This document shows, piece after piece, positions 47,791 to 55,997 of a stretch of 64,000 bases of DNA. The notes under the pieces are model-generated. The model was not told the DNA's origin, did not search any database, and worked only from the letters and a program-made list of their open reading frames with translations. Made by a program: the position numbers and the translations under genes. Position 1 is the stretch's first letter; each line of letters begins with the position of its first letter. Source of the stretch: Rappaport israeli (GTDB lineage: Bacteria > Pseudomonadota > Gammaproteobacteria > Cardiobacteriales > Cardiobacteriaceae); NCBI RefSeq assembly GCF_001888055.1, contig NZ_LXHZ01000026.1, positions 1 to 64,000 on the forward strand. The letters are read 5' to 3'.

Positions 47791-48951
47791 TTAATCAGAA
47801 AGTGCTTGGCAGATGCGTTCCAATCCTTGTTGGAGTATGGCTTTTGGGCAGGCGACGTTTAAGCGCATTTGCAGATGTCCTTGTTTGCCGTAGGTGATAC
47901 CTGAATTAAGTTCTACTTTGGCGTTGAGTAGTTTTTGTTTAAGTTCTTGATTGTCTTGGCAATAGCCAGCGCAATTAATCCAGATGAGATAGGAGGCTTC
48001 TGGGCGCATGAGGGTAAGTTTGGGGCAATGGGTTTGGAGAAAATCAATGGCGGTATTGACGTTGTTTTCAATATAGGAGACGACAGCTTGCAACCAGTCG
48101 TTGCCATGTTGATAGGCAGCTTGTATGGCTTGTAGTGCAAGGAGGTTGATTTCGTTTTCGCCGTGTTGGATTTGATATTGGGCAATTGTTTCTTTAAGGG
48201 TTGGGTCTTTTGTGAAAATAAGTGAGCCTTTGAGTCCTGCGGTGTTGAAGGTTTTGCTAATAGCGGTTAGGCAGACGAGGCGGTGGCTGTAATCGTGCGC
48301 TTCTTCTAGGCTTAAAATGGAGGTGGTGCGGTGTCCAAAAAGAGCGAGGTCTTGATGGATTTCGTCACTCACAAGAAAGACGTTGTGGCGTTTGCAAAGT
48401 GCAAGAATTTGTTGGAGTTCTTCTTTATCCCATACGCGTCCGCCTGGGTTGTGGGGGTTGCAGAGGATGAAGAGTTTGACGTTGTGTTGGCGGATTTTTT
48501 CCTCCATATCGTTGTAGTCAAAACGAAAGCGATTTTGTGGGTCGATTTTTAAAGGGGAGGTGATGAGTGTGCGGTGGTTGCGTTTGATTTTATCAATAAA
48601 AGCGGGATAGACGGGGTCGTTGATTAAGATGGCGTCGCCTTGTTGGCTAAAGAGGTTAATCATGGTGGCAAGGCTGGCAACAACGCTGGAGGCAAAGAGG
48701 ATGTTTTGTGCGCTGAGTTGGTGGTGGTAGCGGATGTGATGCCAATCGATGATGGCTTGATAAAGAGGGGGGGTGGGTTCTGTGTAGCCTAGGACGTTGG
48801 TTTGAATGGTGTGAATGAGTGCTTCTGCGATGGGGTCGGCAACTTTAAAGTCCATATCGGCTATCCACATGGGGAGGGTGTCGTCGTTATGATGCCATTT
48901 GGTTGAGCCAATATTGCGTCGGTCGATGAGTTGGTCAAAAGGGGTGGTCAT
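47791..48951 (-). CDS. MalY/PatB-type C-S lyase (cystathionine beta-lyase)
   Basis: 386 residues, PLP fold type I. FDQLIDRRNIGSTKWHHNDD, LPMWIADMDFKVADPIAEAL match the MalY/PatB start. LFILCNPHNPGGRVWDKEEL and VFLVSDEIHQDLALFGHRTT bind the cofactor, and the PLP Lys is in CLTAISKTFNTAGLKGS. It cleaves cystathionine to homocysteine, pyruvate and ammonia; related enzymes also release H2S from cysteine. Placement directly before metNIQ on the same strand supports a methionine role. Confidence 0.88.
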   Translation of the reverse strand: MTTPFDQLIDRRNIGSTKWHHNDDTLPMWIADMDFKVADPIAEALIHTIQTNVLGYTEPTPPLYQAIIDWHHIRYHHQLSAQNILFASSVVASLATMINLFSQQGDAILINDPVYPAFIDKIKRNHRTLITSPLKIDPQNRFRFDYNDMEEKIRQHNVKLFILCNPHNPGGRVWDKEELQQILALCKRHNVFLVSDEIHQDLALFGHRTTSILSLEEAHDYSHRLVCLTAISKTFNTAGLKGSLIFTKDPTLKETIAQYQIQHGENEINLLALQAIQAAYQHGNDWLQAVVSYIENNVNTAIDFLQTHCPKLTLMRPEASYLIWINCAGYCQDNQELKQKLLNAKVELNSGITYGKQGHLQMRLNVACPKAILQQGLERICQALSD

Positions 48952-49009
48952 GGGGGCTCCTTAAGGGGATGTTACAAATGAGTTAGGATACGTGAGGCAG
49001 GGGCGGGTT

Positions 49010-49393
49010 TCAATAGTGGGGCTGGGTAATTTGGGCAACGACAAAGGCGAGGGCGTAATGTGTTTCATCGCTTAGGCTAAGGTGTAGGGTTTGGTAGCCA
49101 CGCTGGGCGATGAGGTCGGCAATGGCGTCGGTGTAGGTGAAGCTGGGGGCACCTTGTGCGTTATGGGTGATGCAGATGTTGGACATGAGGACGGGGGCGC
49201 GTAATCCTGTGCCCAGTGCTTTGGCAAAGGCTTCTTTGGCTGCCCAGCGCATGCTGAGGTAGCGTATGGGGTTTTGTTGTGAGTTAAATTGGGTGAGTTC
49301 GCTTGGGTGGAGAATTTTTTCTGTGAGGCGGTGTCCGTGGCGTTGATAAGCTTGGGCGATGCGACGTTTGTCGATGAGGTCTGTTCCTATCAT
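49010..49393 (-). CDS. acpS: holo-[acyl-carrier-protein] synthase
   Basis: 127 residues. Transfers 4'-phosphopantetheine to ACP. MIGTDLIDKRRIAQAYQRHG has the Mg-binding Asp, and RYLSMRWAAKEAFAKALGTG the second motif (R-W-A-A-K-E-A). The end LSLSDETHYALAFVVAQ is conserved. It lies 6 bp after thiQ on the same strand. The coding strand is C-rich, the opposite of plus-strand genes. Confidence 0.93.
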   Translation of the reverse strand: MIGTDLIDKRRIAQAYQRHGHRLTEKILHPSELTQFNSQQNPIRYLSMRWAAKEAFAKALGTGLRAPVLMSNICITHNAQGAPSFTYTDAIADLIAQRGYQTLHLSLSDETHYALAFVVAQITQPHY

Positions 49394-49399
49394 GGGGCG

Positions 49400-50029
49400 T
49401 TAAGTGGTGGTTATGATGTGGTGATTGTCGATGGTTAGGGGTTGGGCGTCAAGGCGTTCGATGTCGTGGCGGTCGTGGGAGACGGCGATTAAAAGCCATT
49501 GGTGCTGGCGTTGTAGGTAGGTGGTGAGGTCTATGATGCGTAGGCGGGTGGTGAGGTCAAGGGCGGCATAGGGTTCGTCAAGGAGAATAATGGGGCGGTT
49601 GAGGAGTAGGGTGCGCGCTAGGGCTAGGCGTTGTTGTTCGCCTCCTGAGAGTTCATTGGGGTATTTTTTGAGGTAGCTGGTGGGGAGGTCGACCTGTTCA
49701 AGTGCTTGGTGGAGTTGTTCGGTGCTAAGGTTGGGGTGGGCAAGTTGGAGGTTTTTCCGTGCGCTGAGGTGTTCAAAGAGGTTGTGGTGTTGAAAGAGGT
49801 AGCTGATGGGGCGTTGTTCGACGCTTTGATGGGTGATTGGAGTTTGGTTGAGGTAGAGCTGTCCTTGCTGGGGGGTGAGAAAGCCAGCGAGGAGGTCTAG
49901 AAAGGTGCTTTTGCCACTGCCACTGGGGGCATGAAGAAGGTAGCGTTGTTCGGCGCTGAGGGTTAGGTGAGCGCTTAGGCTAAAATTGGCACGTTGATAA
50001 TGGAGGTTTTCTAGAGTAAGGGTGGTCAT
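49400..50029 (-). CDS. thiQ: thiamine ABC transporter ATPase ThiQ
   Basis: 209 residues from ATG 50027-50029 (MTTLTLENLHYQ). Walker A APSGSGKST, Q-loop YLFQHHNLFEHLSARKNLQL, signature LSGGEQQRLALARTLLLNRP, Walker B ILLDEPYAALD and switch SHD. Small size (about 210) and position after thiP and thiB identify ThiQ. An upstream in-frame extension to 50128 lies inside thiP and is not expected to be used. Confidence 0.93.
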   Translation of the reverse strand: MTTLTLENLHYQRANFSLSAHLTLSAEQRYLLHAPSGSGKSTFLDLLAGFLTPQQGQLYLNQTPITHQSVEQRPISYLFQHHNLFEHLSARKNLQLAHPNLSTEQLHQALEQVDLPTSYLKKYPNELSGGEQQRLALARTLLLNRPIILLDEPYAALDLTTRLRIIDLTTYLQRQHQWLLIAVSHDRHDIERLDAQPLTIDNHHIITTT

Positions 50030-50031
50030 GA

Positions 50032-51536
50032 TTATTGGCTGCTGTGTTTTTGATAGAGGCGGGCAAGTTGTTGAGGAAGGAGAAAAAGTACAAGTCCTGT
50101 GATAAGGAGGAGGCCTGTGGTTTGCCATGCTTGATTTTGGCGGTAGTGTCCAAGTTCAGCTATGAGATAGGAGGCTAGAGTTTGAAAGTTGTGGCTGCCA
50201 AAAAAACTAATAACGGCAACATCACCTAAAACGATGATGGCGGCAAATCCGCTGGCTTTGCCAAGAAGTGGGGCTAGTGCTGGAAGGTCTATTTTAAAAA
50301 GTTGTTGTAAGGGGGTGAGGTGGAGGGTACGTGCGAGGCGGTGGCTGCGGATGTGATGTTGTTGCCAGCTTGGGTAGGCGAATTTATAAAGATAGGGTTG
50401 AATAAGGAGGGTGAGTAGGAGGATGTTTAGTGCGATAGGGTGATGAAAGGCATTAATTTGTGGGCGCAGGAGCAGATAAAGCCCAAGGCAAAGAATTAGG
50501 ACGGGGGTTAAATAGATGGCATGAATGAGGTGATGTGTAAGGCGAATGCTGGCGGGCGTTAGAGTGGCGGTTTTGGCAAGTAGGATGTGTAGGGTGATGG
50601 CGAGGGTTGTGATGAGGGCGCAAAGAAGTAGGCTGTTACCTAGCGCTTGCCAAAGGAGTTTGGGGGGTGAGGGTTGAAGTGTTGGAAGGTGTTGTATAAA
50701 AGTATGGCAAGCGGTAGGCAAAATAGGAGGATAAAAAGAGGCTCCAGTAGATTAGCGAGGCGGTTGTGTTTGGGTTGTGTGGGGGTGGCGTGAGGTTGGG
50801 TGATTGAGCGGCTGGGAAGTAGGGCGAGGAAAAAAAGTAGCAATAGGGTTTGTAGGCTGGCAAGTTGGGCGGCTTGGGGGAGGTTGAATTCGTATTTGAT
50901 GGCTTGATAAATGGCGAGTTCGAGATTGGCGTTACGGGGGTTGCCTCCTAGTAGAAGAAGGACAGTGAAGCTGGTAAAGCACAATAGAAAAACAAGACTT
51001 AGAGCGTGAACAAGGGCAGGTCGGATAAGGGGCAGGACGATGTAGTAATACCACTTAGAGGGGCTTAAGCGGAGGATTTGGCGCTGATGATGGTAGTGTT
51101 TGGGCAGTGCATCGAGCGCGGGTAGTGTGAGAAGAGCAATAAGGGGGGCGTTGAGTGCGGTGTGGGCAATGAGGATGCCGTGGTAGCCGATAAGGTTCCA
51201 CTGGGTATGCAGATGGTGATTGAGCAGTTGGGTGAGTTGTAAAAGAGAGAGAATGAAAATCAGTGTGGGGATAATGCTGGTAATTGGAAGGAGATGACGC
51301 AGGATTTGCAATTTGCCACGGTGGGCGCTCCAAAGAAGGGGGAGGGCAAATATTAGACTGAGAAGAGTTGATTGTAGGCTTTGTTTTAAGCTAAATAATG
51401 TAATGTGTTGAATCCATGGGTCGGTAAGAATTTGCTGGAGGTTTTGATTGCTTGGTGTGTATTGCCAAACGCTATAAAGAGTGAGCGCGAGTAAGGCGAT
51501 GATGAGCGCGCGCACGCTGTGTGCAAAAATAAGCAT
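50032..51536 (-). CDS. thiP: thiamine ABC transporter permease ThiP, one frameshift
   Basis: A double-length permease (about 501 residues, two fused six-helix halves, as in E. coli ThiP at 536). The first half has the EAA-like LRLSPSKWYYYIVLPLIRPA and LLLGGNPRNANLELAIYQAI; the second half starts LLWQALGNSLLLCALITTLA and has RTLHLTPLQQLFKIDLPALA. The halves are in different frames: a run of six G on the plus strand (50662-50667) should have seven. With that change the reading continues FNPHPPKLLWQALGNS. It is probably an error. Confidence 0.9.
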
Positions 51537-51556
51537 AAACTATGGCTACTAATAGG

Positions 51557-51582
51557 GCGGTATGGCAAGGATGCCATACCGC
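51557..51582 (-). promoter_or_regulatory. perfect hairpin between thiB and thiP
   Basis: GCGGTATGGC / GCCATACCGC, a 10-bp perfect stem with a 6-base loop, 10 bp beyond the thiB stop and 20 bp before thiP. No T tract follows, so it is more likely an mRNA-stability or partial read-through element that favours the binding protein over the permease. Confidence 0.6.
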
Positions 51583-51591
51583 TGGTTGGAA

Positions 51592-52578
51592 TTAGGGTGT
51601 AAGGAGAGCGCTTTTCCATGTTTCAAGCCAAACGGGCATTTGTTTGGCGACTTCTTCTGGTGGGAGATTGACACCTTGCGGACGTTTGGCATTGGTAAAG
51701 GCTTCTGGTAAATCAACGTTTTCTTTAGTGGATGGGTACATGATATTGCTTAGGGCAATGGTTTTTTGCGCTTCTGGAGTGAGTAGGAAATGCAGGAAGT
51801 CTTCGCTTAATTTGCTTTGTGGGCTATGTGCAAGCGCTACGGCGTATTCAATTTGTTCGTAATGGGGGTGATTAAAGAGAATGGCTTCGTAGTCGTTATG
51901 TTCATTAGCCAGTTGATGGTAGATAGGTGAGGTGGTATAGGAGAGCACGAGGTCAACGTCGCCGTTAGTAAAGAGGCTGTAAGCTTCTGACCAGCCAGTA
52001 GTAATGGCGGTGAGTTTGGGCTGGATGTTTTGCCAAAAGGTTTTTGGATGTTCGGTTTGTGTGCCAACCCATGCGAGCATGGTTGAACCAACGCTACTGG
52101 TGCGTGGGTCTTCAATGGCGATGGTTAGGCTGTTATCTGCTTTGGCTAATGCATCAAGACTGTCAAACTCAGGTAGATTGTTGTTTTTACGTTTGATAAA
52201 GGCGAGATAACCAAAATCAAAAGGGACGGCTTGGGTGCTGCTGCCAAAGACGGTTTCGACAGGGTGTTGGAGTGTTTGGATTAGTCCTGTATTGAGGGTA
52301 TCGCTAATGCTTTGATTATCTAGTCCAACGATTACATCCGCTTCAAGGGCTTTACCTTCAAGTTGTAAGCGGCGTAGCATCATGACACTGTCTTCAGCAC
52401 TGAGCCAGTTTAGGGTGCAATCGCATTGTTTTTCAAACAGTTCGGTGAGTTTGGGAGCAGGGCCCCAATCTGAATTAAAAGAGCCATAGGTGAGCACGTT
52501 TAAGGGGGTTTGTGCCTGTGCGCTGGTAATGGCGCTAATAGCAAGAGCAAGTGTTGCAAAAGTGTTTTTGTAGTTCAT
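51592..52578 (-). CDS. thiB: thiamine-binding periplasmic protein ThiB
   Basis: 328 residues with signal peptide LALAISAITSAQA. LNVLTYGSFNSDWGPAPKLT and LFEKQCDCTLNWLSAEDSVM are typical ThiB/TbpA, followed by ADVIVGLDNQSISD, FDFGYLAFI, and DPRTSSVGSTMLAWVGTQ. It binds thiamine and its phosphates for ThiPQ. The gene follows a TPP riboswitch directly, confirming the substrate. RBS GGAGG is inside the riboswitch P1 stem. Confidence 0.95.
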   Translation of the reverse strand: MNYKNTFATLALAISAITSAQAQTPLNVLTYGSFNSDWGPAPKLTELFEKQCDCTLNWLSAEDSVMMLRRLQLEGKALEADVIVGLDNQSISDTLNTGLIQTLQHPVETVFGSSTQAVPFDFGYLAFIKRKNNNLPEFDSLDALAKADNSLTIAIEDPRTSSVGSTMLAWVGTQTEHPKTFWQNIQPKLTAITTGWSEAYSLFTNGDVDLVLSYTTSPIYHQLANEHNDYEAILFNHPHYEQIEYAVALAHSPQSKLSEDFLHFLLTPEAQKTIALSNIMYPSTKENVDLPEAFTNAKRPQGVNLPPEEVAKQMPVWLETWKSALLTP

Positions 52579-52581
52579 GTT

Positions 52582-52655
52582 TCCTCCGGTAGGATTATCT
52601 ACATCAGGTTTAAGGGTCTAATCTCAGCCAGCATTTGCTAGCACCCCAGTGGTAT
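52582..52655 (-). promoter_or_regulatory. TPP riboswitch (THI element) controlling thiBPQ
   Basis: On the minus strand: CCACTGGGGTGCT, a short variable hairpin, GGCTGAGAT, ACCCTT, AACCTGAT, GATAAT, then CCTACCGGAGG. These are the conserved TPP aptamer boxes in order. The 3' strand of P1 (CCGGAGG) contains the thiB Shine-Dalgarno and can pair with CCACTGG at the 5' side, with one A-A mismatch. Ligand binding would hide the ribosome site directly, four bases before the ATG. A TATACT -10 lies just upstream, near 52666-52671. Confidence 0.93.
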
Positions 52656-52699
52656 CAGCGACTAAGTATAACGAAAAAATTTTTAGACGATGATTTTTT

Positions 52700-52732
52700 T
52701 TAAAATAAAACCCACGCGAGGTGGATTTTAAA
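52700..52732 (-). terminator. intrinsic terminator of yagU-like gene
   Basis: AAAACCCAC / GTGGATTTT (52707-52715 and 52721-52729), one mismatch, loop GCGAG; on the minus strand followed by ATTTT. It lies 17 bp beyond the stop and ahead of the thiB promoter. Confidence 0.75.
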
Positions 52733-52745
52733 TATGGATAAAGGA

Positions 52746-53348
52746 TTATTGGTTGCGATAAACAGCGCGAGTTGGTGCGTGTGACCAAGCGCCATAGATG
52801 GGTTTGCCAAAGTGTGCAAGCACGGCAATCATACAAATTTCAATGGATACGCCCCAGTAAATATGACCAAAAATCTCGCTCCATAATTCATAGCCGTTTA
52901 AGTTCCATAACCAACCAACTTGTCCGTCTGCATAGCTTGGATTGCGAAAGCCGAGTAATGGAATGATAAATCCATGGGTGGCTATGGTAACGAGTAAACC
53001 AAAGAATACGCCATACCATAGTCGGATTTTATTCCAATAGACGGCAATCCAAGCGTATAACAAGGCGCAGGCGAAGCTAGAGAGCCAGTGATATAGCGTT
53101 ACTGCTCCTAATACGCTAATGCCTTGGTAAAAATAATCTAGAGAGTGTTGAGTAAAACCAAAAGGACCGAGCCAAGCATCAATATGCGCTCCTAAGGGAG
53201 AGATTTCGCCTTTAGGGCGTGGTGGCATGTTAATTTCAGAGCCCCATTTGACTAGTGAGCTAATAAAACCACCTATTAAAGTCGTCCATATCACAACCTT
53301 CCAATTGACTGCTTTGATTTGTTCTGGGGTTTGGGTTGCGGTTTGCAT
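52746..53348 (-). CDS. YagU family (DUF1440) inner-membrane protein
   Basis: 200 residues with about four membrane segments. The hallmark SLVKWGSEINMPPRPKGEIS after the first helix matches the YagU pattern; later helices are in LSSFACALLYAWIAVYWNKI, GVFFGLLVTIATHGFIIPLL and the C-terminal HIYWGVSIEICMIAVLAHF. YagU has been linked to acid tolerance in E. coli; the mechanism is unknown. Strong RBS AAGGAGG is seven bases before the ATG. Confidence 0.78.
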   Translation of the reverse strand: MQTATQTPEQIKAVNWKVVIWTTLIGGFISSLVKWGSEINMPPRPKGEISPLGAHIDAWLGPFGFTQHSLDYFYQGISVLGAVTLYHWLSSFACALLYAWIAVYWNKIRLWYGVFFGLLVTIATHGFIIPLLGFRNPSYADGQVGWLWNLNGYELWSEIFGHIYWGVSIEICMIAVLAHFGKPIYGAWSHAPTRAVYRNQ

Positions 53349-53606
53349 GTTTCCTCCTTAAATATAAGCAACAAAAAACTTCAGTTAGTATAGTACTTTT
53401 TCATGGCGAATGATTATTATTTTTGCCGCTGCTCTTGTGGTAATGCGAGCAGTGCTATAGAATGCCGCGCGTCGTGGGTTTAATATAGGTTGCGCAATGC
53501 AATCTAGCAACTTCCAGCACGCTATAAATAATTCTGGTAAAGCGCACCAACCTTTTACCCTATGAGGTTATTCTGCGGTTTTAATGTTTAGGGTGGAGGG
53601 TTTTCT
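53349..53606 (+). promoter_or_regulatory. structured 5' leader region upstream of metK
   Basis: About 260 bases without a gene but rich in potential RNA structure: CTGCTC/GAGCAG (53429-53434 and 53447-53452), AGGTTGC/GCAACTT (about 53486-53515), AACCT/AGGTT (53549-53553 and 53565-53569). ACCCTA (53557-53562) in the last loop can pair with TAGGGT (53589-53594), making a possible pseudoknot next to the GGAGGG ribosome site of the leader ORF. It matches no SAM riboswitch class I could recognise. The left end also contains the divergent yagU promoter area. Confidence 0.4.
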
Positions 53607-53699
53607 ATGAAAACTAACTTATTCAATTCTCAAAATGCTTTTGCACATGCTGTTATAAAGTGTTGCGTTTGTGTTTGTCTTGCCTTTACCGAGAATTAG
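53607..53699 (+). CDS. putative 30-residue cysteine-rich leader peptide upstream of metK
   Basis: ATG 53607 with GGAGGG (53595-53600) six bases upstream: MKTNLFNSQNAFAHAVIKCC, VCVCLAFTEN, TAG. Four of six consecutive codons (residues 19-24) are Cys. The stop lies 28 bases before the metK ATG. A good ribosome site, short length, clustered codons for one amino acid and placement before a sulfur-metabolism gene are the marks of a ribosome-mediated regulatory leader sensing cysteine. No obvious T-tract terminator follows, so control could be translational. Confidence 0.45.
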   Translation: MKTNLFNSQNAFAHAVIKCCVCVCLAFTEN

Positions 53700-53727
53700 A
53701 TTTTTTGATAATTTTAGGAGTTAAGTG

Positions 53728-54868
53728 ATGACAAGTTATTTATTTACATCTGAATCGGTCTCTGAAGGGCATCCTGATAAAATTGCTGACCAAATTTCTG
53801 ATGCGGTGTTAGATGCGATTTTAGCGCAGGATAAAAAAGCACGTGTGGCGTGTGAGACGTTGATTAAAACGGGTATGGTGGTGATTGCAGGCGAGGTGAG
53901 CACGTCGGCATGGGTTGATTTAGAAGATTTGGTGCGTAAAACCATTCAGGAGATTGGCTATACGAGCTCTCAGATGGGGTTTGATGGTCAAACTTGTGCG
54001 GTAATTAATGCTATTGGTAAGCAGTCTGTAGATATTGCACAAGGTGTTGACCGCGAAGAAGAAAAGGCGCAGGGTGCAGGAGATCAAGGATTGATGTTTG
54101 GCTATGCCTGCCGTGAGACGGACGTATTAATGCCTGCGCCTATTATGTATGCGCATCGCTTGGTAGAAAGACAGGCGCAACTTCGTAAAGAAAAAGTGTT
54201 GCCTTGGTTGCGTCCTGATGCAAAAAGTCAGATTACGGTGCGCTATGAAAATGGAGTTATTACAGGAATTGATGCGGTGGTGCTATCTACACAACATGAC
54301 CCTGAAATTAAGCAAAAGGATTTGCAAGAGGCTGTGCGTGAGCTCATTATTGAGCAGGTGTTGCCAAAAGAATGGCTGAAAAAAGATACGACTTATCATA
54401 TTAATCCAACAGGGCAATTTATTATTGGCGGGCCTGTTGGAGATTGCGGGCTGACAGGGCGCAAAATTATTGTCGATACTTATGGTGGCGCAGCGCATCA
54501 TGGTGGGGGGGCTTTTTCAGGGAAAGATCCTTCAAAGGTTGACCGTAGCGCGGCTTATGGTGCGCGTTATGTGGCAAAAATATTGTTGCGGCAGGTTTGG
54601 CAGAGCGCTGTGAGGTGCAAATTTCTTATGCTATCGGGGTGGCTGAACAACTTCAATTTGGATTAATACTTTTGGGACGGGCAAAATTGCTGATGAGGAG
54701 ATTGGTAAGCGTGTGCGTGCTAATTTTGATTTAACGCCCTATGGCATTATTCAAATGTTGGATTTAAAGCGCCCTATTTATCAAAAAACTGCTGCCTACG
54801 GACATTTTGGGCGCGAACTTGCAGAATTTGGCTGGGAAAAAACCGACCGAGCGGAGGCGTTGTTATAA
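53728..54868 (+). CDS. metK: S-adenosylmethionine synthetase, two frameshifts
   Basis: Makes SAM from methionine and ATP; about 380 residues. [57 protein letters not shown] and [20 protein letters not shown] are the ATP, metal and methionine sites. At A5 (54576-54580) one A is missing (then [20 protein letters not shown]), and near 54648 one C (then [20 protein letters not shown], ending [12 protein letters not shown]). The gene is essential, so both are probably errors. RBS TAGGAG is eight bases before the ATG. Confidence 0.94.
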
Positions 54869-54930
54869 AAAAATATGGGTGTAAATGACCATTGGATGAT
54901 TGAACTTATAAGCGCAAGCTTTTGGAGTCG

Positions 54931-54959
54931 TTGTCAAATGGGGCAATGTTTGTTGTAAT
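54931..54959 (+). promoter_or_regulatory. candidate sigma70 promoter of ilvE
   Basis: TTGTCA (54931-54936), 17-base spacer, TGTAAT (54954-54959); 5/6 matches at both boxes, 32 bp upstream of the ilvE ATG. Confidence 0.6.
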
Positions 54960-54991
54960 GACAGATTATTTTATTAATTAAGGAGCGCACC

Positions 54992-55990
54992 ATGGCAAGA
55001 GAGATTCCGAGTGTTTTTGGCAGTAAGTTTTATCATGAAATGCCGCTTGTAGCGTATGAGAACCAGAGTTGGGGCAATGTTAAATGGCAGGCGAGTAATA
55101 CGCTAACTCTACATCCTGGTGCGCATGCTTTGCATTATGGAAGTACTTGTTTTGAGGGGATGAAGGCGTTTTACCATGAAGATGGTAAAGTAGTGATTTT
55201 TCGCCTTGAACAGCATATAGCACGCCTTAGAAAGAGTGCGCAATTATTGTATATGCCTGTTCCTGAAGAGGCATTGTTAAAAGAGATAATTGTGGAGGTG
55301 GTGCGTCGTTCGGCAGAGGAAATTCCTGAGTTTCCAGGGTCGTTGTATTTGCGTCCAACATTAATTGGCACAGACCCTGTTATTGGTAAAGCAGCTACGC
55401 CTTCTGAAAGCGCCTATTTATATGTGTTAGCTTCTCCTGTGGGGGATTATTTCACTCAAGGAGCGCAGATGCGCGTGTTGATTGAAACGCAAAATGCACG
55501 GTGTGCACCGCATATGGGTCGCATTAAAAGTGGTGGAAATTATGCTTCGGCATTACATTGGATTTTAAAAGCAAAACAAGAGCATAATGCGCAACAAGTG
55601 CTGTTTTGCCCTAATGGCAATATTCAAGAAACAGGCGCGAGTAATTTTATGATTATCCATGATAAGCGCATTATTACCCCTGAGTTAAGTGATGAATTTT
55701 TGCATGGGGTTACGCGCAACAGTGTGTTAGTGGCGGCAAAGGCGCGGGGATTTTCTGTGGAGGAGCGCGCGGTAAGTGTATCGGAGTTAAGCTCTTTAAT
55801 TGCACAAGGCGCTGAGGCGGTGCTTACGGGTACGGCGGCGGTTATCTCACCTGTAAGCAGTTTTATTATTGATGGTAAAGAGATAGCGGTTCAATCGCAA
55901 CAGCAAGCGCTGGCGCTACGGCAATTAATAACCGATATTCAATATGGCAGAAGCGAAGATGTGCATCAATGGCTGACGGTGGTTAGCTGA
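54992..55990 (+). CDS. ilvE: branched-chain amino acid aminotransferase
   Basis: 332 residues, PLP fold type IV. HPGAHALHYGSTCFEGMKAF is the family start, PGSLYLRPTLIGTDPVIG the substrate site; the PLP Lys is in HMGRIKSGGNYASALHW, and QETGASNFMIIHDKRIITPE, LTGTAAVISPV close the active site. The sequence is closer to the long BCAT type (Bacillus/eukaryotic) than to short E. coli IlvE (309). RBS AAGGAG lies before the ATG. It catalyses the last step of Val, Leu and Ile synthesis. Confidence 0.92.
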   Translation: MAREIPSVFGSKFYHEMPLVAYENQSWGNVKWQASNTLTLHPGAHALHYGSTCFEGMKAFYHEDGKVVIFRLEQHIARLRKSAQLLYMPVPEEALLKEIIVEVVRRSAEEIPEFPGSLYLRPTLIGTDPVIGKAATPSESAYLYVLASPVGDYFTQGAQMRVLIETQNARCAPHMGRIKSGGNYASALHWILKAKQEHNAQQVLFCPNGNIQETGASNFMIIHDKRIITPELSDEFLHGVTRNSVLVAAKARGFSVEERAVSVSELSSLIAQGAEAVLTGTAAVISPVSSFIIDGKEIAVQSQQQALALRQLITDIQYGRSEDVHQWLTVVS

Positions 55991-55997
55991 GGCAGTT

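Noticed and set aside
53349-53727. Known SAM riboswitch upstream of metK
   Set aside because: I could not find conserved boxes of SAM-I, SAM-II, SAM-IV or SAH classes; kept only as an unknown structured leader.
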